Part shown: positions 53,726-64,000 of the stretch, in pieces
How the letters are laid out: each line of letters begins with the position of its first letter
Numbering within the stretch: position 1 is the first letter of the stretch
Assembly: GCA_005281725.1 (NCBI GenBank)
Contig: SSBO01000012.1
Coordinates: 24,075,320 to 24,139,319, forward strand
DNA: 64,000 nucleotides
Direction of reading: 5' to 3'
DNA from: Wuchereria bancrofti
Lineage: Eukaryota; Nematoda; Chromadorea; Rhabditida; Onchocercidae
Translations under genes and position numbers: made by a program
Notes under the pieces: generated by a model
The model's database searches: none
What the model was told of the DNA's origin: nothing
What the model saw: only the letters and a program-made list of their open reading frames with translations

Positions 53726-54545
53726 TATCATTTAAAAATAGCTTAGCATGGAATTTTCAGGATCAAGTATTTTATTAATATTGCATATTGCTTTGTTCAA
53801 TGCTTTTTAATTTAAATAATAAAAGAAAATCATTCAAATTTGTTCTTTTTTTTTCTTTCTTTCTTTTCTGATAATAATTTTATTCAAACTAAAAATGCAA
53901 TTTTTTTTTTCTTTTATTTTTTTACATCAAACAACTAAATCAAAGATTTGTAAAACTAACGATAATAGTAGGAGAATATTTGAATTCATCATCATCCAAG
54001 GTAAGATCTTGAAATGCCACTAGCGCTTCCTCAATTGTAGCTGCTTGATATCGAGAATCATATGCAATGCATTTATCTGTACCAGGTTTAATCACACATG
54101 GACACTAAAATTATCACATATCAATGTTTTTTTATTTTTATTAATATTTGAAATTTATAAAATTTACCTATGCGCAGATTTAATTATGCATAGACATTGA
54201 AAATATTATCCATTAAAAAATATGATTAATTAAATTTTTTTTTTTTTTTTCTCGATAATATGATTTAAATCATACCTGTGGAACAACATTTCCATGAATA
54301 CGTTGATTTAATAAATTTTTTGCTTCAGAAATTTGTCTCTGATTACCTCGTTTCACGCGTATTTTCACGTCATGAATGGAAAATTTCGTATGAGGAAATG
54401 TAATATTTGATATATTTAAATGTTTCACAGATAAAATATTTATACTTTCAAATGGTTCAAATTTTATAATTGTATGAGATAATAATTCAGCATTTATTAC
54501 ATTTATCATACAGAAAAAGAAATTAAAGAAATGAACACTTGTCAT
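49156..54545 (-). CDS. Secreted cysteine-rich precursor, cystine-knot cytokine-like (IL-17/trunk type possible)
   Basis: Eight exons close in phase (469 aa): 54276-54545, 53961-54104, 51966-52139, 51364-51453, 50863-51060, 50573-50783, 49989-50156, 49156-49310. A signal peptide ends at about residue 19 (MINVINA|EL). N-glycosylation sites NIS and NIT follow, then a furin site RVKR (63-66). The middle holds a Cys-rich part (ETLECQTCAAILLRR) and a proline run (nine Pro). A second basic site RKR (316-318) and KKKVKRK (350-356) precede a compact C-terminal domain with nine Cys: LCGTCW, FPPLINELVC, GHCLSGWGKCQQKY, VLRN, ATCCDCRI. The order Pro-Pro-x-hydrophobic-Glu-x-Cys, then VLR, then a closing Cys cluster recalls IL-17 and trunk/PTTH cystine knots. 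Family assignment is inference; gene structure is strong. Confidence 0.82.
51454..51868. repeat. 72-bp minisatellite abutting a splice acceptor
   Basis: Copies of 'ctatacaaatgttaaattat...' begin at 51454, 51525, 51597, 51669 and 51741, with a decayed sixth copy. The first copy begins exactly at the 3' splice site of the exon 51364-51453 (minus-strand tatag), so every unit carries an acceptor-like sequence. Confidence 0.95.
52996..53503. repeat. 63-bp minisatellite, eight copies
   Basis: Units starting 'tatgatatttattatcag' occur every 63 bp from 52996 to 53437. Copies 3-8 are almost identical and copies 1-2 carry single changes. It lies in the same gene's intron 2. Confidence 0.97.
53692..53726. 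repeat. (CT)n microsatellite
   Basis: About 35 bp of TC/CT with one TTT interruption, in intron 2 of the cytokine-like gene. Confidence 0.9.
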
Positions 54546-54630
54546 CTTGTCACTTTACCAAACATCCACGTTTTACAATTCTTTTTCTTGCTTAATAACG
54601 TTGACATTCGTATCAATTCACAAGTAATTA

Positions 54631-55030
54631 ATTATTATTCGAGTAATTAAGTATAAACAAATCTGAAATACGTTACGTTGGTTGCGTAATGGCTAGTACG
54701 TATGGGGTTACGTTAGTTACGTAAGAAATTATTATTCGAGTAATTAAGTATAAACAAATCTGAAATACGTTACGTTGGTTGCGTAATGGCTAGTACGTAT
54801 GGGGTTACGTTAGTTACGTAAGAAATTATTATTCGAGTAATTAAATGTAAACAAATCTGAAATACGTTATGTTGGTTGCGTAATGGCTGCTAGTACATAT
54901 GGGGTTACGTTAGTTACGTAAGAAATTATTATTCGAGTAATTAAATGTAAACAAATCTGAAATACGTTACGTTGGTTGCGTAATGGCTAGTACGTATGGG
55001 GTTACGTTAGTTACGTAATGGCTAGCACGT
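54631..55030. repeat. 97-bp tandem array with bZIP-type sites, upstream of the cytokine-like gene
   Basis: Copies start at 54631, 54728, 54825 and 54925 (attattattcgagtaatta). The fourth offset is 100 because of a 3-bp insertion in copy 3. Each unit carries TTGCGTAA (54682-54689 in copy 1) and TTACGTAA or GTTACGTTAG elements (TTACGTAA 54717-54724). These match PAR/E4BP4/CES-2 and C/EBP core sites. The array lies 86-485 bp upstream of the start codon at 54545. The repeat is certain; the promoter role is inference. Confidence 0.9.
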
Positions 55031-57084
55031 ATGAATACATAACAATTGCTTCTCATTTATCATCACAGTTGAATTATTAATTAATACAGTACAATTATCA
55101 TTATTAAAAATAAATGAGTAAAACATATATGAGAAGTGCTTTTTCCTTTTTTTTTTTTTTTTAATTTTTTTTTTTTTTTTTTTGCATAATATTAAAATTA
55201 TTGAAAAGAAAAGATTAAATAATTTTCAATTTCAAAACAAATAATGTATTTATATTGGTTATGAGATTTATTTTTTGCATAATTATTTAATAAAAAATGA
55301 TTTGGAATGAAAAATTGCTCAATCAATCAATAAATATAAGTAATTTTAAGAGAAATTAATTCATTGCAATTATTCAATTATATTACTATAGTATTTTGCA
55401 TAAATTTCATTTGTATTTTAATGCATAGCATGCTGAGATTACTCATTGTGAAATGATATTCTAATTGATTGTGAAATAATTAAATATTAGATAAATAAAT
55501 TTATAATGAAAAAAGTTCAGAACAACTGGAAGTTCATATCAAAGCATTTCTGGATAATCCATTTATTAATTATTAATTTCAGTATTCGAGAGTTTTCTTT
55601 CCATATTTCTTCCACTATTTTTTTTTCTTCTGTTTCTTCTATGATTTGACTCAGAGAATATTATTATATTAATTTTTATTTTCTGACAAATATAAAACTT
55701 TGGAAAATATGTCGTCGCTATATTTTAATATATTTTAAATATTACTTGTCCAGGTTTTTCTTGAGAGATTTTCAAATAGAATATTATGAAAAAAAGAAAA
55801 GAGCTACTCATTACATTATTTCACTATTTCTATTACTACTTCATAACAACAACAACAACAACAACAACAATTATTGCTGCTACTAATTTACTAGTACTCA
55901 AAAATATTACCAAAAAATTTTAGCCATTTTTAATTTCGGAAAAATTACAACTTTTTAGTAAGAAAAATGTAGCGATAACATGAATAAATATTTCTCAATC
56001 TCTATTTGAAATAAGAAATGTAAAAAAAGTGTCGTAAACCGGTACCGAAGAGTATTTTATTGACATTCTATTCTTTTTATATCCTGTTCTACCTCTATGT
56101 CTGGTGTGTTGCGGCACGTTAATTATCGCAAATATCAAATGTACTTTCAGTTCAATTTCATATGGTTTTTAAATTTCGGTTCGAATTATTTTTTATAAAT
56201 TTTAGTCCCAAATAATTATTTACTGATTTTCATGAGATTTGACTCTGATCAGCAACATATAAGGGATTGAGGAATTACAGATAAAAAAAAAAAAAAAAAA
56301 GAAGAAACAATAACAAATTGGATGAACATTTTAGCAGTAGCTTAATTACATTTTGAATGTTTGTCAAATTAGAAAAGGTCATCATACCATTGCCATAAGG
56401 AATTGTAGAAATGTGTTAATTTGACAGCTAAACAATGGAAATAGATGACTAACACTGATTCTATTACACAAAAAGCTCCTTTTCAACATTTAGCAAAAAC
56501 TTCTTAAACATTGATAAACCGACAGAATTTTCAGGTATTCACGTCCATATTTCAAGATATCATGACAAATTTACGTGTGGTACCAGGCAGAAAGTCTTAA
56601 CATAATTCCAAATGCTAATTTTGGAATTAAGGAGCTTACATACAGTGGAAACACACAACACGTACAATTCATTGTAAAAATTAAGGAAACAATTGATAAG
56701 TAATACAGTCACGATTACATCTGAATTTTGTTATACATTAGGTAACTTACTTCTCAGTACTTTCAAATCAATATGGGAGAGAAATTTTCGAATTGTGTTT
56801 GTAAGCAAATATAGCGTTACCAACAAAAACAACAAAATGCAGTACTAAAACTGTCAATCAACAGCGATTTTCTCATGCTGCATAGAACCAATGTTTGTTT
56901 CGCTTTTTGGGATAGATTTGTTTTTAATACCACCCAAAATGCTACGCCATCAATAAATGTCTCTTTTAAAAGTGACTGACACATTACACGAACATAATTA
57001 TTTATTGGCGAACAAACAATAAAACAAACCAAAGGCAGTAAATAATTAAACGTTCAAATTGAAAAAACACACAAAACACCGCTT
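55031..57084. other. Intergenic, right of the cytokine-like gene
   Basis: 2 kb, AT-rich, with long T-runs (55148-55183), an ACA trinucleotide run (55848-55872) and no supported exon. The frame at 56817-57032 overlaps the probable pICln 3' UTR. Confidence 0.5.
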
Positions 57085-59390
57085 CTATCCTTCGTCCATT
57101 TGTTCACTGCCAAAGGCATCTCCATGATCTGCAATCCGAAGCATATAAGCTAAACATAAAAATGCAATGTTTAAACATATATTTTTGTCTAAAAACATTG
57201 CACCTATAGGAGTGACTTTATCAATTTTTATAATACTTTTATCAACATTTTATATAAAAACCATATGTTAAATCACACTTCCCACACTACTAACATATGT
57301 CACATTATATAGCACTATGAATATTAAATTAATAGAAACTTATAAGAGTATTCCTCCAATTCAAAGCAATATTCCCTTCAATTTTCCATTCTAACAAAAA
57401 AACACTTCGACAGCAAACTAAATCTGCTTGATCCCATTTGACTATACCCATTATTCGTTGACCACCACACTAATCTCTTCAGTTCAGGTTAAAATGAAAA
57501 AAAAAAAAACATACCACCATTGGTTTCATGCCTGCGCATATTTGTTGATATGTTTTGAAAATATAGCGTATTTTGATCTCCTTCCCCATCATTTCCCTCG
57601 TAATCTCCTTCCTCATCCGATTTATTTTCTAAAAAAATAAAATAAGAGTTGGAAAACAAGTAACATAGGAAAAACTTCCAAATAACTATGTTACCATTTA
57701 TCAGTAATCAAATTGCGTTATTTTATTTTATAAGATCCTTAACACCTTACTAAAATTGATACATACCTGAGAAATCTCCGTCTGGATCCATAGTAAAATC
57801 GTCCGAAAAATCGTCCCCCTCGTCAGGATTCAGTTCTTGGCATTCGCACATTTGTTGATAAATATTTTGTACTGAAGTTTTTAAAAATAAAACTAGCAAA
57901 CATTACATCATATCTGATGAAACAAGATGGAACTCTATACAAGTCACTAATTTAAAGCAGATATTCTAAATTATGCAAATTAGTTCCAAATTTTAACTCA
58001 TTCCAACGCAGGAAGTGAAAAATCTCAAAAGAAATTTAGGAACTAACATATGATAAGCACTTATTTAAAAAAAATTCTTCTTAAAAGGCCAATCTAATTA
58101 CCACAGTTGTACAGTAATTAAGTTTGGCGTGTTTTATAACTTAACTGTATACCGAACATATTTATGTTACTTTCTTAAATCAGCAACAATCAACAAAAAT
58201 TAACACTTAAGGATTTTATAAACTTAATGTTATATAGCTTGCCATCAACAGTAAGCAACTAGACTAACAATAAACAAAAAGCGGATAAGATCTCTAGAAC
58301 ATTAATATATTTTATCCCTGAACTTACATATAGTTTTATCTTGGGGAGAAAAACGTATAGCTAAATGTGCCTTATCATCATCATCATCACCATCATCATC
58401 AATATCATCACCGCAACCATTCTCTCCCCTTTTTTCATCAAATTCTGCTTGTTCTTCAATACCATTCCCATTATGCGCACTACTCACAGACTCCTCGGTG
58501 CTTTGTATTCCTATATCTACAAATAACAACATAAAGCATTATTAACAAAAGTATGAAGCAAAGTAGTATTAATTAAAAAAAATTATCGTTTGTCGTTACT
58601 TATATACTACCAAACGTATAATTGTCTCATAGAAAACTTCAATAATCCACATTTATGTAGTATAATATGCATTACTGAAGACAAATTTTAAGCTCAAAGT
58701 GGAAAAAAAAAGAATAAAATGATTGTCAAATACTGAACATGATGACATACCTGATCCTTTCGCATCGGCTAACACGTAAATACATTCCTCTGGAAACACG
58801 CTCGGATCCCGTGAAACAGCATGAAGTATGATTGACGGATAAGTCAGACTAAAGCCTTGCCCACTAATATTTGAGATCCATGTTACTGAGCTAAAACATT
58901 CCACTAATTTCGCAATCCGATCCGAACACAGCTAATATTAATATAAAAATTACATTGACTCAAATCAAACATGATAGGTTTTTGTCCTAATTCTGTCCAG
59001 AAAATATTTCGAAATCGCATGATTTACCCCTTCAAGTAGGCAAAAAAAAGCACCCAAAAGCTAAACTGCTCCAAACCTTCATACAAACTCTCGGATCCCG
59101 TGAAACAACATGAAGTATGATTGACGGATAAGTCAGACTAAAGCCTTGCCCACTAATATTTGAGATAATCTGCTATAGGTAACACAACAATCATTAGACC
59201 ATACAATTTTTTAATAATTTTCTTTAATAATATAATATTTAACAATTAAACAATTTAAACCAATTCGATACCTTTCGGCAATGGTCAGTTCACCTTCACC
59301 AGCAGATTCGCTTTCAATATATGCAGTAACTTGACCTTGAATCAATCGAATGCCATCTGTTGGCACAGCTACATTACTTAAAACGATCAT
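57085..59390 (-). CDS. CLNS1A: pICln, methylosome subunit / Sm-protein assembly chaperone
   Basis: pICln delivers Sm proteins to the PRMT5 methylosome and blocks premature snRNP assembly. Exons: 59272-59390, 58751-58890, 58328-58516, 57767-57871, 57515-57628, 57085-57128, giving 236 aa (human 237), all in phase. The PH-like domain matches ([39 protein letters not shown]). An acidic loop follows ([12 protein letters not shown]). RFSPQDKT comes next, then the conserved [14 protein letters not shown]. The C-terminus is acidic and ends GSEQMDEG. The start ATG lies 11 nt after a strong acceptor (tttattttag). Confidence 0.95.
59089..59165 (-). pseudogene. Partial duplicate of pICln exon 2 inside intron 1
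   Basis: These 77 bp repeat 58800-58876 with one clear mismatch (caac for cagc) plus edge divergence, covering the codons for [15 protein letters not shown] and beyond. The copy sits between exons 1 and 2, same orientation. Using the nearest acceptors (tatag or cagcag at 59166-59175), exon 1 would join it in a frame that hits a stop, so it is a dead fragment or a poison exon. Confidence 0.9.
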
Positions 59391-59410
59391 TTTTTATCGT
59401 CCTAAAATAA
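59391..59410 (-). promoter_or_regulatory. Candidate spliced-leader acceptor of pICln
   Basis: Minus-strand tttattttag|GACGATAAAAA then ATG. No upstream exon is required. Typical nematode trans-splice layout; inference. Confidence 0.4.
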
Positions 59411-60666
59411 ACTCAACAATATCATTTATGCACAAAATAATTATAGTACCATTTACACTTCACATTCACAGTTTAATCCTACCAAATACTAACACCAACC
59501 TATAAAAATGTAAATCGTATGAAAAATGTAAATCCATTTCTAGAAAATGTTATCGCAAACTATCGATCACTAGCTTCAAAGGTCACGATCACATTGACTT
59601 AACCTAGAAAGCCATAATTTCACCATAATTTTACTTAACTAGCCTGGCAAGTTACCAACACCGTAGAATAACTTTCGTTTCAGGATTAATGATTATTAAT
59701 GCAACGCACTGATGCATTTTGCATGTTTAATAGATATTCGTGATAGTTTTGATTGCCTTGCGTTTGCTTTATGATGCGATAACAATTAGTTTTCTTTTTT
59801 GTCCTTTTTTTTTTTTTAATGCGTTACGCTAAAATTGGATGCAAATGGACAAAATACGTAGAAAATATGTGAAATGCAATATATTACTGTAAACATTGCG
59901 TTATTTGATGTTGTAAATTTACTGAATATTTAATGTAGTAAATAAATGCGGAAATGTATATAATAAGTGTAATAGCGCTTCCTTTTTTCATTAGCATGCA
60001 ATATGATGCAAAATTGTAAATATTAGCTTACTTGATATTACGAAATATCACGTGTCACGTAGTAACTAACTACTTCATCGGATGTTTAATCATTCATTCT
60101 GAGTTTTGATTTAATTTATGTGTGAATGCGAAATTACTGTAAATGGGAGCATGTTAACAATGTTGCATCATTCGAACGAATTTTGGATGGTATGGAATTT
60201 CGAGTAATTGAAAATCTGAGCACTTGGATTTGAATTTGAAAAAGATTGGAAAGAAAGACTGAAGTTATTGCGTTGAGTTTAGATTCAGAACATAAAACAA
60301 GGGTGGCTCGAAAGTTAGTATAAATAACTTCCGCTGATATTTCATCCTGTTTTGTTAAAAAAAAAAAAAAAAAAAACTGCATATCAAACTGAGGAATTTG
60401 AATTCAAACTAAAATTTTAAATTCGAATTGGTCAGATTGTCATTTTTCATGTGTGTTTCAAGATCAATCAAAACTAATTGCGTATTGTTTTTCCACTAAA
60501 TTGCAAAATTTTTGAAAACTTTCACCAGAAATTCTTGTTATAGCATATATTATTTAATAATATCAAAATAGAAATAGAATCAAATTGTCATTACACAACA
60601 AAAGGTGATAAGGCATTTCAATAAGAAAAGTAGAAAAGCATATTAGTTAAAAACAAAATTGTAACT
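59391..60666. other. Intergenic, pICln upstream region
   Basis: 1.3 kb of AT-rich sequence with TGCAT-type words around 59690-60010. The frame 60134-60382 is not supported as coding. Confidence 0.5.
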
Positions 60667-61433
60667 CTATGGATAAAAGTAAAATTTGCCGCTGATGTCA
60701 TTATTGTCATCGGTATCATCGGTATCTGCACAACTGAAGCATCTAAGTAATAGTTCCGCTGAATCCATACAAAGAAACATACTCTGTTCGATAATGTTAT
60801 CTATTTGATCCAACAAAGTAGGGGCTGAACTGCTCGAATTAATTTTGAAATCGTTTATTGCCTGGAAACCTCTGAACTTGTTCATTCACATACAATTTCC
60901 TAGGAACATATGTTTTAAGTCAGTTAAATGCGTTTAACTGACTTAAAATATGTTCCATTGAGAGAACGAATCAGATATGATCCTCTCCTATTGCACTGCA
61001 TTGGTTCATTATCAATGTACTATAATTTGAAGTATTAATTGTAAGAAATAAGTGTAAAAAGAAAGTAGCCATATTTGATGTACCATCATTTAGAACTTTG
61101 CATTACTTCAATTTTCTTAGTGAATAGAAGTATTTGAATTCAATACTTTTGGTATCATCTTTACACATCGCCCGAAATGATCATCATTCCGTTGGTTTCA
61201 TCTTTTTCCATATTCACATATTCCTCGAAGCATCACAAAACAGATGCATCAGCGACTTATCAATAAATTATTGCTAGATTATCAATGATAATTAGCTTTA
61301 TCAAGAGCGCAAGAAATAACATTCACAAACTTACTATGTCAAGCGGAACATTCTCAGTGTCATTCGTAGTCCGATAAACATTAGCGCTGAATATTGGCGC
61401 AATTATGCATAAAATGATACATAACATTGTCAT
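60667..61433 (-). CDS. Small predicted secreted protein, function unknown
   Basis: Two exons, 61335-61433 and 60667-60861, joined in phase 0 (gtaagt donor, ttccag acceptor), give 97 aa. Residues 1-17 (MTMLCIILCIIAPIFSA) look like a signal peptide with cleavage after FSA. The mature part has a serine run, CMDSAELLLRCFSCADTDDT with four Cys in total, an acidic DDTDDNND tract and ends in KFYFYP. Upstream of the ATG is a strong acceptor (gttttag at 61446). No family recognised. A nematode secreted peptide or short effector is possible, but similarity cannot be judged here. Confidence 0.5.
60903..60956. repeat. Long hairpin in the intron of the small secreted gene
   Basis: Arms 60903-60928 and 60933-60956 pair over about 24 bp around a TGCG loop, with one 2-nt bulge (GGAACATATGTTTTAAGTCA pairing with its mirror). 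It lies 42 bp upstream of exon 2 in the transcript. Confidence 0.85.
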
Positions 61434-64000
61434 TGTTATCTTATCCTAAAACAAACTTTTAATCAATTTGCAAAGATAAATCTTCCTCAACCTAGAAAAC
61501 TGATAAACTGTCGTTAAAAAAAGTCTAATGTAAAAAAAAAGCTTTGATATGTAAAAAAGTGTGATAAAAAGAAATTCTCGTTTTTATGTCTATCTTGAAG
61601 ACAGTATACTAACGAATTTGATGCTTGTCTGTTTTAATCTGAAATAAAAGTTGCATGTTTGAAAATAAATGAGCTGACTTTATGAAATGGTAAGTTTAAA
61701 GTCTAATCAAACATTTAATACTATGGAGATTTCCCTGAATCCATTTCAGGTGAGGAAAATGTCAACTGATAGTGAAACTTGTTTGATCAAACAGATAATA
61801 TTAGTAAAAATGAACTGTATGGAAACGAATAAAATGGGACTTTTTAAAGTGTCAGACAGGAAATTAGCATATTGGTTAAACAAGGAATGGATTAACGAAT
61901 TTTTTAATCTTTACTCAATGTAATTTATTCATTGCCGTTTCGAATGGATGTAACTCATTCACTATCACATCGGATTAATATTTTCAAATATCGTTTTTAA
62001 ATATAACTTAATTTTCATGTTTTGCATAGCAATTAGTCAGCGAGCATACTGCATTAATCTTTTGTCTTTTATTAATTTTTCAATAAATTTAGAAATTTTT
62101 AACTTTAATTAAATGAAAATATGGCATTAAGAAGTAAATACCATTCATTTATTGGTAATGTTCACTTCTTTGTCGGTTAGCATTACTTTGAGAGCAGACA
62201 GATATCGATTGGTCTAATCATCGTTTTCTTTTTGGTAGTGCAGTGAAGAAATTTGGTGGGAAAAGACGATTGAGGTTTGAACATAATGTCGTGAAACTTG
62301 GAGCGTTTAACTCTTGTAGCTTAGAGTCAACTACCACCATAATAAGCACAATCAATTATAACTGACAAAGTTATGGCAAGAAAAACCGTAGATCCGCTGC
62401 CGTGCAAGAAAATAAATACAATGAGTCAATAAGTCTCTATCAATAAGCGCAGAAATGCCGAGGAGCCTTTTTCCCTTTTTGGTGATACTACAGTAATACT
62501 TTATCTTCTTTTGCACGCAAGCAAGTCCACAGATTGGTGAATTTGTCTTCTATCCTAGTAGACTAACTGCGTTAAAGTAATATAACACATAACATATATC
62601 ATTTATCACAGCGCTTTTCGTCTTTATTGATCTGACAAGATTGCCCCACCGAGGATTGTAATTGTCTTCATCTACGGCACTAGATCTATGGTTTTTTTTT
62701 TTTTTTTACTACAATTCATCAGTTATAATTGATTGTGTGCCTATCATGGCGATGATATTATTGTTGGAAACTTCGGATCGAAACTGCTCTCCCGATCAAT
62801 GCGCGCAGAGATGCCGAGGAGTCTTTTTCGCTTTTTGGTCGTACTACAGCAATATTTTATCTTTTTTTGCATGCAAGCAGGTCGACCGATGAATGGATTT
62901 GTCCTCTGTTCCAGTAGAATTTGCATAAACGATCTCGGTGGGGCAATCTTGTCTGATCAATAAAGACGAAAAGCGCTGTGATAAATGATATATGTTATGT
63001 GTTATATTACTTTAACGAAGTTAGTCTGCTAGGATAGAAGACAAATTCACTAATCTGTGGACTTGCTTGCGTGCAAAAGAAGATAAAGTATTTCTGTAGT
63101 ATCACATCTAATTACCTCATTTAATGCATGAAGTATTCATTTAGTGTGAAAAGTTCTAAAAAAATATAGGTTAAAAGCAAAATTGACACTACAAACTTTT
63201 GAATTCATGTATTTTGCTTGACAATCGATGTAATCTTCTAATTTCCGACAATAATTATTTCATAGTATTATTATAAATTACTAAAAATTTTAATTTTAAG
63301 TGACAGAATGATGAGGAAATGATGAAGTACAAATTTTTTTAATCGGATAAACCGATGAAATTAAGCATACTTTTAGTACAAAAAATGAATTTGCTTATTT
63401 ATTTTAACGCTTTAAAATTCTACTTCTAATCATATCCTGGAAAAACTAATTAGGTTGTCCTAATTTACTATTATAAAAGTTAAACAAGTCATCTTAATAA
63501 GGAACACAAAAATTGAAAATTGATTCACATTTGTTTTGTTCGGAGGTTACTAAACTAATTAGCACGATGTTATCTAATAGGCAATTAATGAGAAATGCAA
63601 CAGAACCAGAATGTTCGAACAACGAAGATCAAAAGTCAGTCGTTTTGTTAACATTACTGCAAATATTATTGCATAAATTAGCGAAGAAATGCTTTAAAAC
63701 ATCTTTTTTCACAAAACTTCGAAATAATATTCACACATGTTACTGTTATACGATTATTTATTAAATATTTTAAAACACTGTATGTTTCCTTCAAAAAATG
63801 GGAACATTTTGGAATTATCAAAATATCACTGTTGTAAAGATATCGTTGCATAATTAAAACATTCTAAATTTTTTCTCATAATTTCGTTTTTTTAATAAAC
63901 AACATAAAAGCTTTAAGAAGTAATTTGAGAGCAAAATCATATCGGAAAAAATTTTTTCAAGTAGCAAATTTTGAACTACAAATTTCAACAATTTTAGTTC
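61434..64000. other. Right flank, no supported gene
   Basis: 2.6 kb. Besides the fold-back repeat (62336-63106) only weak open frames are present (61687-61923 plus; 63513-63764 plus, starting at TTG). The latter has protein-like composition and could be a terminal exon but has no convincing acceptor or homology. Confidence 0.5.
62336..63106. mobile_element. Fold-back / MITE-like rearranged repeat
   Basis: The long arms 62483-62653 and 62935-63106 are inverted and about 95% identical over 170 bp. Between them, 62807-62946 is a diverged direct copy of the left arm and its outer flank (gatgccgaggag at 62811 versus aatgccgaggag at 62453). A 19-bp piece at 62348-62366 also recurs inverted at 62719-62737. 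This nested structure fits a non-autonomous fold-back element with an internal rearrangement. No transposase is present and target-site duplications are not evident. Confidence 0.75.

Noticed and set aside
63513..63764. Plus-strand 83-residue frame near the right edge
   Set aside because: TTG start, no clear acceptor, no homology recognised; at most a terminal exon of an unseen gene.

Overview
This is a window of an AT-rich nuclear genome from a nematode, most likely a clade III (filarial-type) worm. The genes have many small exons. Their introns start GTAAGT, GTTAGT or GTATGT and end TTTTAG or TTTCAG without a long polypyrimidine tract. Homopolymer A/T runs and minisatellites are common, and several start codons sit a few bases after a lone splice acceptor, as expected for spliced-leader addition. 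The genus is inference; no database search was possible.

Eleven protein-coding genes and one tRNA gene can be supported, and all are on the minus strand. From left to right: DIS3L2 (337-7194, 3' end cut by the window) with tRNA-Tyr inside one intron; LSM2 (11205-11908); TSEN34 (12740-15344); the mitochondrial DNA helicase Twinkle (17314-28070); a secreted Cys-type glutathione peroxidase (29939-31532); a membrane-anchored METTL24-like protein with two repeated domains (32706-35514); an SLC26 anion transporter (36957-42496); a taxilin (44756-47095); a secreted, furin-site-bearing, cysteine-rich cytokine-like precursor (49156-54545); pICln (57085-59390); and a small predicted secreted protein (60667-61433). 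Models were built by hand from splice signals. Reading phase closes across all junctions except one in TSEN34 (a second-choice donor is needed) and one in the METTL24-like gene (unresolved).

The conserved genes lean towards RNA metabolism. DIS3L2 degrades RNA from the 3' end, LSM2 belongs to the U6/decapping LSm ring, TSEN34 cuts tRNA introns (and tRNA-Tyr here has one), and pICln assembles Sm proteins. Twinkle serves mitochondrial DNA. The others act at membranes or outside the cell.

Non-coding stretches hold several structured elements: a 32-bp palindrome among forkhead-type GTAAACA sites (8.7-8.9 kb), a G-quadruplex-like block (15.95 kb), minisatellites with 60-, 63-, 72- and 97-bp units, a duplicated piece of pICln exon 2, a hairpin at 60.9 kb, and a rearranged fold-back repeat at 62.3-63.1 kb. 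The most interesting combination is the cytokine-like precursor with a 97-bp tandem array of PAR/C/EBP-type bZIP sites directly upstream. No complete transposon, CRISPR array or viral element was seen.
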